Positions 7,446 to 17,167 of a stretch of DNA of 64,000 nucleotides are shown in pieces. Position numbers and translations under genes: made by a program. The stretch comes from Xanthomonas sp. DAR 35659. Lineage in GTDB: Bacteria; Pseudomonadota; Gammaproteobacteria; Xanthomonadales; Xanthomonadaceae. The notes beneath the pieces are model-generated. The model was given only the letters and a program-made list of their open reading frames with translations, was not told the origin of the DNA and ran no database searches. Where the stretch lies: positions 4,888,001-4,952,000 of the forward strand of contig NZ_CP162488.1 in assembly GCF_041242975.1 (NCBI RefSeq), in the 5' to 3' direction. Numbering within the stretch: the stretch's first letter is position 1; each line of letters starts with the position of its first letter.

Positions 7446-8456
7446 ATGCACCGTGCCATTCCGCTTTTCCTGGCCTTGTGCCTGGCGCTGCCTGCGCCGC
7501 GCGCGCAGGCCGACGACGCCTTCGCCCGGCTCGGGCGCGGGATCAACATCCTCGGCTACGACCCGCTGTGGAGCGACCCGGCCAAGGCGCGCTTCCGCCC
7601 ACCGCTGTACCGCACGATCCAGGACGGCGGCTTCCGCACGGTGCGGGTCAACCTGCAGGCCTTCGCGCACATGGACGCGGACAACCGCCTCGACCCGACC
7701 TGGCTGCGGACGCTGGACACGGTGGTGGACCAGGCCACGGCGGCGGGCCTGAACGTGATCCTGGACGAGCACGACTTCCACCCCTGCGCCGCCGACGCGG
7801 CGCTGTGCCGGACCAGGCTGCTGGCGTTCTGGAGCCAGATCGCCCCGCGCTACCGCCATGCGCCGTCCTCGGTGCTGTTCGAGATCCTCAACGAGCCCGG
7901 CGGACAGCTGAGCAGCGACGCCTGGAACGCGCTGCTGCGCGATGCGCTGCAGATCATCCGCCGCGACAATCCCACGCGCACGGTGGTGGTCGGGCCGGCC
8001 AGCGGCAATTCCTTCACCGCGCTCGACAGCCTGCGCCTGCCCGACGATCCGCACCTGCTGGTCACCGTGCACTACTACAACCCGTTCCGCTTCACCCACC
8101 AGGGCGCGCCCTGGGTGCGCGCGGACATCCGCGATCACACCGGCGTGACCTGGGGCAGCGCCACCGACCGGGCCAAGCTGTATCGCGAATTCGACAGCAT
8201 CACGGCCTGGGCCGCGGCGCATCGCCGGCAGGTGCTACTGGGCGAATTCGGCACTTACGAGCAGGCACCACCAGCAGATCGGCTGGCCTGGACCGTGGCC
8301 GTGGTCAACGCCGCGGAGAAGCGCCATTTCGCCTGGGCGTACTGGCAGTTCGAGGGCAGCTTCGGCAGTTACGACATCGACCGGGGCCAATGGAACGTGC
8401 CGCTGCATCACGCCCTGGTGTCCAGCGATAGCGCCTATGCCGAGCGTGGCCACTGA
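7446..8456 (+). CDS. Secreted glycoside hydrolase family 5 (endoglucanase-like)
   Basis: 336 residues with a signal peptide (1-22, cleavage after APRAQA). Seen: a (beta/alpha)8 GH5 pattern with GFRTVRVNLQAF, NVILDEHDFH, the acid/base in ILNEPGG (Glu150), VTVHYYNPFRFTH, and the nucleophile in LLGEFGTY (Glu267), then WAYWQFEGSFGSYD near the C-terminus. Such enzymes cut beta-1,4-glucans such as cellulose or glucomannan in plant walls; the exact substrate is not readable. No carbohydrate-binding module is attached. In Xanthomonas, related secreted cellulases are Clp-regulated, and clp is two genes upstream. Confidence 0.88.
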   Translation: MHRAIPLFLALCLALPAPRAQADDAFARLGRGINILGYDPLWSDPAKARFRPPLYRTIQDGGFRTVRVNLQAFAHMDADNRLDPTWLRTLDTVVDQATAAGLNVILDEHDFHPCAADAALCRTRLLAFWSQIAPRYRHAPSSVLFEILNEPGGQLSSDAWNALLRDALQIIRRDNPTRTVVVGPASGNSFTALDSLRLPDDPHLLVTVHYYNPFRFTHQGAPWVRADIRDHTGVTWGSATDRAKLYREFDSITAWAAAHRRQVLLGEFGTYEQAPPADRLAWTVAVVNAAEKRHFAWAYWQFEGSFGSYDIDRGQWNVPLHHALVSSDSAYAERGH

Positions 8457-8724
8457 GCGCAGCGAACATGCAACGCCACGGCACGATCACGCGCTGCTGC
8501 GGACGTCCTGGAAGCCGGCACTGCCCGTGTGCGAGGGCAACGCCAGCCGTGCGTGCAGCCGACACGTCCGCGTCATCGCATTCCGGGCGGGGGCGTCGGG
8601 TCCGGCAGACGCGTGGCCGGTATCGGGTCGGGCGTGTCCGCGCAATCGCGCCTCCACGGACGCATCCTCACCGCGACGCCCTTGCTGACCGCGCGACGCG
8701 GCATGCTCGGGCGCGAGGAACCGG

Positions 8725-9447
8725 CTAAGCGCCGCCAGCGTCGCCGGCGCGGTCGCGGCAACCCCAGTTCAGGATCGGCGTGGCGGCCGGCAGTTCGCGG
8801 CGGAAGCGCGTCACCGCCGAGGCCTTGGGATTGACCACCACCGGCGCGGCGGCCGCGCGCAGCAGCGGCAGGTCGGCGGTGCTGTCGGAATAGGCGATGG
8901 CGATGTCGGCGTAGCCCAGCTCGCGCAACATGCGCATCTTTTCCTCGTTGTGGCAGTGGCGGGTGGCGGTGACCGCACCCAGCCGCGGGCCGATCAGGCT
9001 GCCGATCACCGGCACGTCCTGGTGCGCGACGAAGGCCAGGATGGCGCGCGCCAGCTCCGGCGGCGCGCCGGTGGCGACCACCACCCGGTCGCCGGCGGCG
9101 CGGTGCCGGGCGAACACGGCCAGCGCCTGCGGCAACAGCCGCTGGCGGATCCGCGCCTCGTGGCGCAGCACGTACTGGTCGATCACCCGGTTGAACTCGC
9201 GCGCGCGGTGCAGGCCGAAGCTGGCGATCCACACGTAGCCGGAGATGCCGGTGCGCCGGGTCGGCAGCATCGCCACCAACGGCCCCAGCAGCGGGGTGGC
9301 CAGCAACGCGGCGGCCAGGCGCAGCGGATTGCGCCGGATCAGCCAGGCGAACAGGTGGCTGCCGGAATCGCCGTCGTAGAGGGTGTGGTCGAAATCGAAC
9401 ACCACCAGCGGCGCATCGGCGCGCGGGGTCGGATACGTGGCGCTCAT
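8725..9447 (-). CDS. HAD-superfamily phosphatase (HAD-IB type)
   Basis: 240 residues. Seen: motif [13 protein letters not shown] (residues about 17-28, nucleophile Asp then general acid Asp), a helical cap (about 30-110), motif [12 protein letters not shown], and motif [14 protein letters not shown]. This layout is that of the SerB/HAD-IB group, which often acts on phosphoserine-like or lipid phosphates, but the substrate is unknown. The ATG overlaps the trpC stop (ATGA), so it is translated as the last gene of the trp cluster. A role in tryptophan synthesis is not implied. Confidence 0.82.
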   Translation of the reverse strand: MSATYPTPRADAPLVVFDFDHTLYDGDSGSHLFAWLIRRNPLRLAAALLATPLLGPLVAMLPTRRTGISGYVWIASFGLHRAREFNRVIDQYVLRHEARIRQRLLPQALAVFARHRAAGDRVVVATGAPPELARAILAFVAHQDVPVIGSLIGPRLGAVTATRHCHNEEKMRMLRELGYADIAIAYSDSTADLPLLRAAAAPVVVNPKASAVTRFRRELPAATPILNWGCRDRAGDAGGA

Positions 9448-10238
9448 GCGTCGAAGAACAGTTGGCGCAGCGCCTCGCCGGGTTCCTCGGCGCGCATGAA
9501 GGTCTCGCCGACCAGGAAGGCGTGCACGCCCGCCGCGCGCATCGTCGCCACGTCGGCCGGGCCGAGGATGCCGCTCTCGGTGACCAGCAGGCGGTCGCGC
9601 GGCACCGCGTCCTTCATCGTCAGCGTGGTCTGCAGCGAGACCTCGAAGGTGCGCAGGTTGCGGTTGTTGATGCCGATCAGCGGCACCGGGACCTGGATCG
9701 CGCGCTCCAATTCGTCGATGTCGTGGACCTCGACCAGCACGTCCATGCCCAGTTCCAGCGCCAGCGCCGACAGCTCGGTCAACTGCAGGTCGTCCAGCGC
9801 GGCGACGATCAGCAGGATGCAGTCGGCACCGAGCACCCGCGCCTCGTACACCTGGTACGGATCGACGGTGAAGTCCTTGCGCAACACCGGCAGCGTGCAG
9901 GCCTCGCGCGCCTGCTGCAGGTAGCGGTCGTGGCCCTGGAAGAAGTCCTCGTCGGTCAGCACCGACAGGCAGGCGGCACCGCCGAACTCGTAGCTGACCG
10001 CGATGTCGGCGGGGTGGAAGTCGGGACGGATCACGCCCTTGGACGGGCTGGCCTTCTTGACCTCGGCGATCACCGCCGGCTCGCCGTTGGCGATGGCGGC
10101 CTGCAGCGCGCGGGCGAAGCCGCGCGGCGGCGGGGCCGTGGAGGCGCGGGCAGCCAGCTCGGCCAGCGGCACCCGCGCACTGCGCGCGGCGATCTCTTCG
10201 GCCTTGCGGGCAAGAATGGTGCGGAGGATGTCGCTCAT
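9444..10238 (-). CDS. trpC: Indole-3-glycerol phosphate synthase
   Basis: 264 residues, monofunctional (no TrpF domain). It closes the anthranilate ring system to indole-3-glycerol phosphate, the fourth step toward tryptophan. Seen: the family start [35 protein letters not shown] (catalytic Lys/Ser region), [29 protein letters not shown] and [12 protein letters not shown]. It lies 245 bp downstream of the poly-Glu gene and overlaps the HAD gene by 4 bp. Confidence 0.96.
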   Translation of the reverse strand: MSDILRTILARKAEEIAARSARVPLAELAARASTAPPPRGFARALQAAIANGEPAVIAEVKKASPSKGVIRPDFHPADIAVSYEFGGAACLSVLTDEDFFQGHDRYLQQAREACTLPVLRKDFTVDPYQVYEARVLGADCILLIVAALDDLQLTELSALALELGMDVLVEVHDIDELERAIQVPVPLIGINNRNLRTFEVSLQTTLTMKDAVPRDRLLVTESGILGPADVATMRAAGVHAFLVGETFMRAEEPGEALRQLFFDA

Positions 10239-10292
10239 GCGCTCAGGATTCCGGGGGACGGGCCATTATCGGCCAAGTGGGGCTGAATCGGC

Positions 10293-10330
10293 GGGGAGCG
10301 GGGAGCGGGGATTGGGGATTGGGCGACAGC
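10293..10330 (+). repeat. Family 3 repeat upstream of trpC
   Basis: GGGGAGCGGGGAGCGGGG then ATTGGGGATTGGGCGACAGC, a degenerate copy of the 7261 repeat, placed between trpC (starts 10238) and the poly-Glu gene. The rest of this gap (10331-10483) shows nothing clear. Confidence 0.7.
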
Positions 10331-10483
10331 GTCGGCGCTGGGCTGCGAGTGACGCAATGCGTGTCGCACCATGGGCCCCGGCGCGGCGGTCGGCGCGTGG
10401 CGAACGGGTCGTCGGCGTTCGCCACGCAGCGGGGCTTCGGTCGAATGCAGCGCCCAGCTACCAGGCGCGACAGGACGGCGACG

Positions 10484-11416
10484 TCAGCCCCTGGCCCTGC
10501 GCGCCTCGAACTGCGCCCGATTCGACAGTTCGAAATACAGCACCTCGGACCAGTTGCCGAGTCCCAGCGGGCGCTCGGTGCCGCCGCGGACGTCGTCGCA
10601 CTTGTCGTCGAAGCGCAGCCCGTGAAACGCATCGAGCGGCGGCGCCCCTTCTTCGACCGCCAGACGACGCAGCCACTGCGCGGCCTCATGGAGGTCCGTC
10701 GGCAAGGCCTCGAACGCGGCGCCCACCGCGCGGCAGCGCTCGATCTCCTCCTCGACGCAGCGACGCAGCCCCGCTTCGTCGCCCGCCGACATCATGTCCA
10801 GCTCGACGGTTTCCAGCAACAGGAAGGCATCGCGGTGCGCTTCCAGAAACGCGACCGCCTCGTCCAGCCAGTCCGGCAAGTGTTCCACCGTTTCGTGCGT
10901 CGTGGCGGGCGCGACGGGTGCGGCAGGAACGGCCGGGGCGGCGGGCGCGGCGGGCGCTGCCGAAAACAGGCGCTTGAGGCGTCCGAACAGGGAGTCGGAC
11001 GGCGCCGCGGACGGCACAGCCGGAGGCGTGACCGGAGGCGTGGCGATCATGACCTTGACGATCTCGGCCAAGCGCCTGACCCGTGCCAGGCCCGGCGCGA
11101 ACGGACTGCTGATCGCATGCAGGCGCACGCGCTGATCGGCAGCGCCGGCATCCGCTTGCGTGGCGTTCTCCACGCCCTGGGTCGCGTCTTCGCCCTCTTC
11201 CTCTTCCTCTTCCTCCTCTTCCTCTTCCTCGTCGTCCTCGTCATCCAGACCCTCCGCCACCAGCGACGCGCACAGCTGCGGGTCGGCCGACAGCAGCAGG
11301 CGGTACACGAACGGCACGTCGTATGCCCATTCGGAGAGGCTGGAAATCGTCTCGGGCCGGTCGGCGTACGCGGCGGGCCGGTTGCTGAGGCTGTAGAGAT
11401 AGGATCGGTTGGCCAT
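10484..11416 (-). CDS. Uncharacterised protein with MANRSYLY start and poly-Glu tract
   Basis: 310 residues, not recognised. Seen: MANRSYLYSLSNRP at the start, an acidic run at about 58-75 (DDEDD followed by 15 Glu with one Gly-Glu), an Ala/Pro-rich linker at about 127-167, and a predicted helical C-terminal half (about 170-310) with HRDAFLLLETVELDMMS and LGNWSEVLYFELSNRAQFEA. No signal peptide or membrane segment, so cytosolic. The Glu tract is encoded by imperfect TTCCTC hexamers (plus strand 11195-11250), which may vary in length without shifting the frame. It lies between trpD and trpC. Confidence 0.7.
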   Translation of the reverse strand: MANRSYLYSLSNRPAAYADRPETISSLSEWAYDVPFVYRLLLSADPQLCASLVAEGLDDEDDEEEEEEEEEEEEGEDATQGVENATQADAGAADQRVRLHAISSPFAPGLARVRRLAEIVKVMIATPPVTPPAVPSAAPSDSLFGRLKRLFSAAPAAPAAPAVPAAPVAPATTHETVEHLPDWLDEAVAFLEAHRDAFLLLETVELDMMSAGDEAGLRRCVEEEIERCRAVGAAFEALPTDLHEAAQWLRRLAVEEGAPPLDAFHGLRFDDKCDDVRGGTERPLGLGNWSEVLYFELSNRAQFEARRARG

Positions 11417-11621
11417 GGCATTCCTTGTCGTCGTGCGCCGCCGATGCGGCGCCGGGGAAGCTTACGTGGCAGTTGCCGCGCCGGCCATCCTCGCCGACGT
11501 TGCACGGCACCGCATTCGCGTGGCCCGGCGCGTGCGCGCGGCGGCGCTACGCGAATGCGGCGTGCATGAGCGCTGGCACCCAGCAGGCAGTAAACACGCT
11601 TACCCGCCGCGGTCGGCGCCT

Positions 11622-11669
11622 AGGGCGTGTCATCACTCCCCGAGCACGCGGGGAGTGGTGACACGCCCT
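11622..11669. repeat. Long hairpin downstream of trpD
   Basis: Arms 11622-11642 and 11649-11669 pair over 21 bp with a single G-U position (AGGGCGTGTCATCACTCCCC on the left). There is no T-run on either side, so it looks like a dispersed palindromic repeat rather than a standard terminator. It sits 28 bp past the trpD stop; 11417-11621 shows nothing else. Confidence 0.75.
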
Positions 11670-11696
11670 GGGCCTGCAACGCGGGGCCACCTGCCT

Positions 11697-12737
11697 TCAG
11701 GCGGGCAGCTCGGCCAGGCGCTGCGTGCAGGCCACGTACGCGTCCAGCTTGGCGCGCGCGCGGCCGTCGGCGATCGCCGCGCGCGCCAGCGCGATGCCTG
11801 CGCCGATGTCCTCCGCCACGCCGGCCACGTACAGCGCCGCGCCGGCGTTGAACGCGACGATGTCCAGCGCCGGGCCGGGCACGTTGTCGAGCACGCCGCG
11901 CAGCATCGCCATCGACTCGGCGGCATCGGCCACCTTGAGGTTGCGGCTGGCCGACATGGCGATGCCGAAATCCTCCGGATGCACCTCGTACTCGCGCACC
12001 TGGCCATCGCGCAGTTCGCCGACCAGGGTGCCGGCGCCGAGCGAGAGTTCGTCCATGCCATCGCGGCCCCACACCACCAGCGCACGCTCGGCGCCCAGCT
12101 CGTGCAGCACGCGCGCCTGGATGCCGACCAGGTCCGGATGGAACACGCCCATCAGGATGTTCGGCGCGCCGGCCGGATTGGTCAGCGGACCGAGGATGTT
12201 GAAGATGGTACGCACGCCCATCTCGCGCCGCACCGGCGCCACCACCTTCATCGCCGGGTGGTGTACCGGCGCGTACATGAAGCCGATGCCGGTGGCCTCC
12301 AGCGCCTTGGCCACCTGTTCGGGCTGCAGTTCGATCACCGCGCCCAGCGCTTCCAGCGCATCGGCGCTGCCGGACTTGGAGGAGACGCTGCGGTTGCCGT
12401 GCTTGGCGACCTTGGCGCCGGCCGCGGCGGCCACGAACATCGCGCAGGTGGAGATGTTGAAGGTGTGCGAACCGTCGCCGCCGGTGCCGACGATATCGAC
12501 CATGTGGGCGCGGTCGGCGACCTGTACGGTCCGCGAGAACTCGCGCATCACCGCCGCCGCGCCGGCGATCTCGCCGATCGTCTCCTTCTTCACCCGCAGA
12601 CCGGTGAGGATTGCCGCGGTCATCATCGGCGACACTTCGCCGCGCATGATCTGCCGCATCAGCCCGACCATCTCGTCGTGGAAGATCTCGCGGTGCTCGA
12701 TGGTGCGTTGCAGGGCCTGTTGCGGAGTCAACGTCAT
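11697..12737 (-). CDS. trpD: Anthranilate phosphoribosyltransferase
   Basis: 346 residues, the family length. It joins anthranilate to phosphoribosyl pyrophosphate. Seen: [27 protein letters not shown], the PRPP-binding [38 protein letters not shown], and [32 protein letters not shown]. It follows a small secreted-protein gene by 19 bp in the trpG-trpD segment. Confidence 0.96.
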   Translation of the reverse strand: MTLTPQQALQRTIEHREIFHDEMVGLMRQIMRGEVSPMMTAAILTGLRVKKETIGEIAGAAAVMREFSRTVQVADRAHMVDIVGTGGDGSHTFNISTCAMFVAAAAGAKVAKHGNRSVSSKSGSADALEALGAVIELQPEQVAKALEATGIGFMYAPVHHPAMKVVAPVRREMGVRTIFNILGPLTNPAGAPNILMGVFHPDLVGIQARVLHELGAERALVVWGRDGMDELSLGAGTLVGELRDGQVREYEVHPEDFGIAMSASRNLKVADAAESMAMLRGVLDNVPGPALDIVAFNAGAALYVAGVAEDIGAGIALARAAIADGRARAKLDAYVACTQRLAELPA

Positions 12738-12756
12738 TGCGGTTCCCGGAAAAGGA

Positions 12757-13119
12757 TCAGAGGCTGGCGTGCTCGAGGATTTCCTGGCCCATCAGCACGC
12801 AGTCGCCGTCGGCCATCGGGTAGTACAGCAGGCGCATGCGGTACTCGCCCTTGTAGATGGAGCCCCATACCTGCAGCACTTCGAAGCGCTGCTTCGGATT
12901 GGCCGGGTTGACGATGGACGGCAGCCGTTCGACCGTGTCGTCGACCTTGGCGCGCTCGTCGTTGCCGGAATGGAAGGCGAGCAGCTTGCCGGCCTGCTTC
13001 ACCGCCTCGGCCGCGCAGCGCGGCGCGGCCGGCTTGGCGGCCGGCGCGGCGAGGCATGGAGCGCTCAGCAGCAGCGCGATCGCGGCGGGCAGGAATCGGG
13101 AATGCAGGCGCATGCTCAT
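12757..13119 (-). CDS. Small exported protein inside the trp cluster
   Basis: 120 residues, function unknown. Seen: a signal peptide (about 1-26, ending SAPCLAAPA), two cysteines in the mature part that could form a disulfide, and a soluble domain with [38 protein letters not shown]. The ATG at 13119 overlaps the trpG stop (ATGA); a second ATG at 13113 is also possible. Its tight place between trpG and trpD means co-expression, but a periplasmic protein has no known role in tryptophan synthesis. Confidence 0.7.
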   Translation of the reverse strand: MSMRLHSRFLPAAIALLLSAPCLAAPAAKPAAPRCAAEAVKQAGKLLAFHSGNDERAKVDDTVERLPSIVNPANPKQRFEVLQVWGSIYKGEYRMRLLYYPMADGDCVLMGQEILEHASL

Positions 13120-13694
13120 CGCTCCAGGAAGTTCTTGAGCAGGGCGTGGCCGTGCTCGGTGAGAATGGATTCGGGATGGAACTGCACGCCCTCGACCGGG
13201 AACTGGCGGTGGCGCAGGCCCATGATCTCTTCCAGCGTGCCGTCTTCGTTTTCGGTCCAGGCGGTCACTTCCAGGCAGTCCGGCAGCATGGTCTTCTCCA
13301 CCACCAGCGAGTGGTAGCGGGTGGCCTCGTAGCGGTCCGGAAGACCGGCGAACACGCCGCGGCCTTCGTGGCGGATGCGCGAGGTCTTGCCGTGCATGAT
13401 GGTGCCGGCGCGCACCACCTGCCCACCGTAGGCCTGGCCGATGCTCTGGTGGCCCAGGCACACCCCCAGGATCGGCGTGCGCGGGCCGAGCCGCTCGATC
13501 AGCTGTAGCGACACGCCGGCCTCGTTCGGCGTGCACGGCCCCGGCGAGATGACGATGCGCTCAGGCGCGAGGCGCTCGATCTCCTCGACGCTGAGCGCGT
13601 CGTTGCGCACCACCTTGACCTCGGCGCCGAGCGCCTGCAGGTACTGCACGAGGTTGTAGGTGAAGCTGTCGTAGTTGTCGAGCATCAGCAGCAT
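13116..13694 (-). CDS. trpG: Anthranilate synthase glutamine amidotransferase subunit
   Basis: 192 residues, class I glutamine amidotransferase that hands ammonia to TrpE; the same type often also serves 4-amino-4-deoxychorismate synthase (PabA). Seen: [20 protein letters not shown], the oxyanion strand ISPGPCTP, the nucleophile elbow [12 protein letters not shown], and the His-Glu dyad [14 protein letters not shown]. Its stop overlaps the next gene by 4 bp. Confidence 0.95.
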   Translation of the reverse strand: MLLMLDNYDSFTYNLVQYLQALGAEVKVVRNDALSVEEIERLAPERIVISPGPCTPNEAGVSLQLIERLGPRTPILGVCLGHQSIGQAYGGQVVRAGTIMHGKTSRIRHEGRGVFAGLPDRYEATRYHSLVVEKTMLPDCLEVTAWTENEDGTLEEIMGLRHRQFPVEGVQFHPESILTEHGHALLKNFLER

Positions 13695-13704
13695 GGCGAA
13701 GGAC

Positions 13705-14484
13705 TCATTGCGCGATCAGGAAGACCGCATAGACGTTTTCGGAAAGGGTGAGGCTGCCGGCTTCGAGGGATTCGGCCAATGGCGCCGCGGCCGCACGATT
13801 GCCCGTCACCTGGATGGCGTCCAGGCTATATCCGTAGCTTTCACCGGCCTGACTTCGCCCTCCTTGCCAGGTTCCTGCCTGAATTCCGTAGGCGAAGTTG
13901 GGAGCGACCGTGGAAATCGTGTAGAGCCCGCCCAGCGACACCCCGTAAGCGCGTGCCAATTCTTGCGCCGAGGCACGCGTCTGCTGGACGGCCTGGCGCT
14001 TGAGTTCGGCGCGCACCTCCGCTTCCTTGCTGTAGGCGGGAGCGATGGCGGAGACCTGCAGGGACTGGCTGGTCTTCAACTCCGCCAAGAACTGGCGGAC
14101 ATCGTCGAGCGTGGAAAAGTCCGCGGACAAGGTACGTTGCACCTTCGTTCCCTTGAACACCTGGCGCTCGTTCTCGTAGCGCCGTTCGGGCGCGATCGAC
14201 AAGGTGGACGCCTGTACGCTGTTGCTCAGGGCATGATGTTGCTTGAAGGCGGACAGGACGCTGGTCGCATCCTCCTGCACCCGCTTGCGTGCCGCTTCCG
14301 GCGCGACATCGACGGCTTCCAGCGTCAACTTGACGTTGAACCGATCAGGAATCACCTCGCGCTGCGCCTCGCCCTTCACCAACAGATGCGGCTGCGACGG
14401 CAGGCTGTTGACCTGCGCGCTGGCGAACGCAGGCAATGCCAGCAACGCGGCAATGACCCAGGAACCGATCGTGTTCGTCTTCAT
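13705..14484 (-). CDS. SIMPL-domain (DUF541) exported protein
   Basis: 259 residues with a signal peptide (about 1-23, AFASAQV). The mature part has the SIMPL/DUF541 pattern: [26 protein letters not shown], then [54 protein letters not shown] and a terminal beta segment. Family members in E. coli (YggE) lower oxidative stress by an unknown mechanism and act in the periplasm. It lies 10 bp upstream of trpG and 21 bp after ltaE, so it is inside the trp transcription unit. Confidence 0.82.
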   Translation of the reverse strand: MKTNTIGSWVIAALLALPAFASAQVNSLPSQPHLLVKGEAQREVIPDRFNVKLTLEAVDVAPEAARKRVQEDATSVLSAFKQHHALSNSVQASTLSIAPERRYENERQVFKGTKVQRTLSADFSTLDDVRQFLAELKTSQSLQVSAIAPAYSKEAEVRAELKRQAVQQTRASAQELARAYGVSLGGLYTISTVAPNFAYGIQAGTWQGGRSQAGESYGYSLDAIQVTGNRAAAAPLAESLEAGSLTLSENVYAVFLIAQ

Positions 14485-14505
14485 CCTTCCTCTCCTTGGC
14501 GAATG

Positions 14506-15573
14506 TCAGCCGGCGGCGCGTCGCGCGCCGGTTCGGGTCAACGCAGCGAAATCCTCGATCAGCGTCTCGACCGCCGTGGCCTGTGTGGCCCACGAGGTCA
14601 CGAACCGGATCACCCAGCGGCCGTCGCCCAGCACCTGCCAGCGCTCGAAGTCGTAGCGCCGTGCCAGCGTCTCGACGTCGGCGGCCGGCAATGCGACGAA
14701 CAACTGGTTGGTCGGCGAGTCCGAGGCGAACTGCGCACCGGCCGCGGCCAGGCCCGCGCGCAGCCGCGCGGCCATGCGGTTGGCGTGCGCGGCCAGTTCG
14801 TAGAACAGGCCGTCCTCGAACAGCGCGGCGAACTGCGTGCCCAGCACCATGCCCTTGGCCAGCAACGCGCCGCGCTGCTTGAGCAGGTAGCGGAAATCCG
14901 CTTTCAAGACGGGGTTGACGACCACCAGCGCCTCGCCGAGCAATGCGCCATTCTTGGTGCCGCCGATGTAGAACGCATCGGTCGACGCGGCGACGTCGGC
15001 CAGCGTCAGGTCGTTGCCTTCGGCGGTGAGCGCGCTGCCGATGCGCGCGCCGTCCAGGAACAGCAGCAGGCCGTGCGTATCGCAGAATCCACGCAGGGCC
15101 AGCAGCTCATGCTTGCGATACAGCGTGCCGACCTCGGTGGTATTGGAGACGTAGACCAGTCGCGGCTGCACCATGTGCTCGTTGCCGTGCTCGACCAATA
15201 GCGGCGCGATCCGCTCCGGCGTGAGCCGGCCGTCGGCCGCGTCCACGGTAAGCACCTTGTGCCCGGTGGCCTCGATCGCGCCGGTCTCGTGGGTGGCGAT
15301 GTGCCCGCAGGCCGCGGCGATCACCGCCTGGTGCGGGCGCAGGAACGCGGCGATGGCGGTGAGGTTGGTCTGGGTGCCGCCGACCAGCAGGTGCACGTCG
15401 GCCTGCTCGCAGGCGCATTCGCGGCGGATCAGGTCGGCGGCGCGCGCGCTATGCCGGTCCAGGCCGTAGCCGCCGTTCTGCTCGGCGCTGGCCGCGGCCA
15501 ATGCGGCGAGCAGGCGCGGATGCGCGCCTTCGCTGTAGTCGTTGCGGAAGCCGATCCGCGGCGCGGCGGACAC
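14506..15573 (-). CDS. ltaE: Threonine aldolase-family PLP enzyme
   Basis: 355 residues, fold-type I PLP enzyme of the beta-eliminating-lyase/threonine aldolase family; it would cleave (allo)threonine to glycine and acetaldehyde. Seen: FRNDYSEGAHPRLLAALAAA, GGTQTNLTAIAAFLRPH, LFLDGARIGSAL (PLP-ring Asp) and YIGGTKNGALLGEA (PLP lysine). GTG at 15573 has AAGGGG 8 nt before it; a GTG at 15579 overlapping the trpE stop is the alternative, but its spacing is too short. Aldolase substrate is inferred from family only. It is the second gene of the trp cluster. Confidence 0.82.
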   Translation of the reverse strand: MSAAPRIGFRNDYSEGAHPRLLAALAAASAEQNGGYGLDRHSARAADLIRRECACEQADVHLLVGGTQTNLTAIAAFLRPHQAVIAAACGHIATHETGAIEATGHKVLTVDAADGRLTPERIAPLLVEHGNEHMVQPRLVYVSNTTEVGTLYRKHELLALRGFCDTHGLLLFLDGARIGSALTAEGNDLTLADVAASTDAFYIGGTKNGALLGEALVVVNPVLKADFRYLLKQRGALLAKGMVLGTQFAALFEDGLFYELAAHANRMAARLRAGLAAAGAQFASDSPTNQLFVALPAADVETLARRYDFERWQVLGDGRWVIRFVTSWATQATAVETLIEDFAALTRTGARRAAG

Positions 15574-15575
15574 GC

Positions 15576-17051
15576 TCACAGCCCCTTCGCCGCCTCGGCC
15601 ACCGCGCGGAACAGCGCGCGGCCCTTGTTCATGGTCTCGTCCCATTCGGCCTGCGGATCGGAGTCGTAGACGATGCCGGCGCCGGCCTGCACATGCAGGC
15701 GGCCATGCTTGATCACCGCGGTACGGATCGCGATCGCGGTATCAGCGTCGCCGTGCCAGCCGAGGTAGCCGATGCTGCCGGCATAGACGTTGCGCTTGAT
15801 CGGTTCCAGTTCGCGGATGACTTCCAGCGCGCGGATCTTCGGCGCGCCGCTGACGGTGCCGGCGGGGAAGGTGGCGCGCAGCACGTCGGCGTAGCTGAGC
15901 CCGGGCAGCAGGGTGCCGGTGACTTCGCTGACGATGTGCATGACGTGGCTGTAGCGTTCGATCACGAAGCGTTCGCCGACCGCGACGCTGCCGGCCTGCG
16001 ACACGCGGCCGGCGTCGTTGCGGCCCAGGTCGATCAGCATCAGGTGCTCGGCGCGCTCCTTCGGATCGGCCAGCAGTTCCGCTTCCAGCGCCTGGTCCTC
16101 TTCCACGGTCTTGCCGCGCGGACGGGTGCCGGCGATGGGGCGCACCGTGACCTGCCCGCCTTCCAGCCGCACCAGGATCTCCGGCGAGGACCCGACCACC
16201 TGGGTGTCGCCGACGTCGAGGAAATACATGTACGGCGAGGGATTCAGCGCGCGCAGCGCGCGATACACGTCGACTGGGCGCGCGTTGAACGGCACGCTCA
16301 GGCGCTGGCTCAGCACCACCTGGAAGATGTCGCCGGCGCGGATGTAGTCCTTGGACGTCTCGACCGCGGCGATGAAGCCCTCGCGGGTGAAGCCGGAGAC
16401 GAAGTCGCCTTCGTCGAGCACGTCGCGCGCCAGCGGCGCCGGATAGCCGGCGCCGGGCTGGCGCAGGGTGGCGGTCAGCGTGTCCAGCCGCGCCTGCGCC
16501 CGTTCCCAGGCATCGGCCTCGCGCGGGTCGGCGTGCACGATCAGGTACAGGCGGCCCTTGAGGTTGTCGAACACGGCGACCTCTTCGGACAGCATCAGCA
16601 GGATGTCGGGCGTGTCCAGTTCGTCGCGCTTGTCGCCGCCGGCCAGGCGCGGCTCGATGTAGCCGATGCACTCGAAGCCGAACCAGCCGACTAGGCCGCC
16701 GGTGAAGCCGGGCACGCCGTCGAGCTTGGGCACCGAATGCGCCAAACGCAGCGCCTCGACCTCGGCGAATGGGTCGGCGACCTCGCGACGCTCGATCAGC
16801 TCGCCGTGGTCGCGCACCTCCAGCGTGTGTCCGCGGAAGGTGTACACGCGGCGCACCGGCAGACCGATGATCGAGTAGCGGCCGAACCGCTCGCCGCCTT
16901 CCACCGATTCGAACAGGTAGGTATGCGGCGCGGCGGCGAGTTTCAGGTAGACCGACAGCGGCGTGTCCAGGTCGGACAGCACTTCGCGGACGACGGGGAT
17001 GCGGGTGTGACCTTCAGCGGCGTAGCGCTGGAACTGCTCGCGGGTGATCAA
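15576..17051 (-). CDS. trpE: Anthranilate synthase component I
   Basis: 491 residues. It makes anthranilate from chorismate with TrpG. Seen: the N-terminal tryptophan-feedback site region TPLSVYLKLAAAPHTYLFESVEGG, and the chorismate-binding block with SPEILVRL, IAGTRPRGKTVEED, LLADPKERAEHLMLIDLGRNDAGRV, HIVSEVTG, FPAGTVSGAPKIRA and AGAGIVYDSDPQAEWDE. The start is the rare TTG at 17051 (MITREQFQRYAAEG) with AAGGAAA six bases upstream; no ATG or GTG fits the family start. The ribosome site is complementary to an upstream leader segment (see 17014-17160). Confidence 0.95.
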   Translation of the reverse strand: MITREQFQRYAAEGHTRIPVVREVLSDLDTPLSVYLKLAAAPHTYLFESVEGGERFGRYSIIGLPVRRVYTFRGHTLEVRDHGELIERREVADPFAEVEALRLAHSVPKLDGVPGFTGGLVGWFGFECIGYIEPRLAGGDKRDELDTPDILLMLSEEVAVFDNLKGRLYLIVHADPREADAWERAQARLDTLTATLRQPGAGYPAPLARDVLDEGDFVSGFTREGFIAAVETSKDYIRAGDIFQVVLSQRLSVPFNARPVDVYRALRALNPSPYMYFLDVGDTQVVGSSPEILVRLEGGQVTVRPIAGTRPRGKTVEEDQALEAELLADPKERAEHLMLIDLGRNDAGRVSQAGSVAVGERFVIERYSHVMHIVSEVTGTLLPGLSYADVLRATFPAGTVSGAPKIRALEVIRELEPIKRNVYAGSIGYLGWHGDADTAIAIRTAVIKHGRLHVQAGAGIVYDSDPQAEWDETMNKGRALFRAVAEAAKGL

Positions 17052-17160
17052 GACGGCTTTCCTTCCGGGACTCGGTGGCGGGGCGGACGACGGCTGCAGG
17101 CCACCATCGCCACGCACGGCGAGCGGAAGGGAAGGAACGCGGGGTCGTCAGGCTGGACAC
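17014..17160 (-). promoter_or_regulatory. Possible trp leader with Trp-rich, leaderless reading frame
   Basis: On the minus strand a GTG at 17160 opens a 48-codon frame whose residues 17-20 read WRWW (17112-17101) and which ends inside trpE in another frame. The predicted transcription start (near 17161) falls on this GTG, so it could be read as a leaderless message. The leader bases UUCCUUCC (17137-17130) are exactly complementary to the trpE ribosome site GGAAGGAA (17066-17059). Seen: the codons and pairing. Inferred: control of trpE by Trp-tRNA level. No U-tract terminator is present, so classic attenuation is not supported. Confidence 0.35.
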
Positions 17161-17167
17161 GGCGGCT

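Noticed and set aside
17014..17160. Classic E. coli-type trp attenuator
   Set aside because: No terminator hairpin with a U-run lies between the Trp codons and trpE. Only a translational model is possible.
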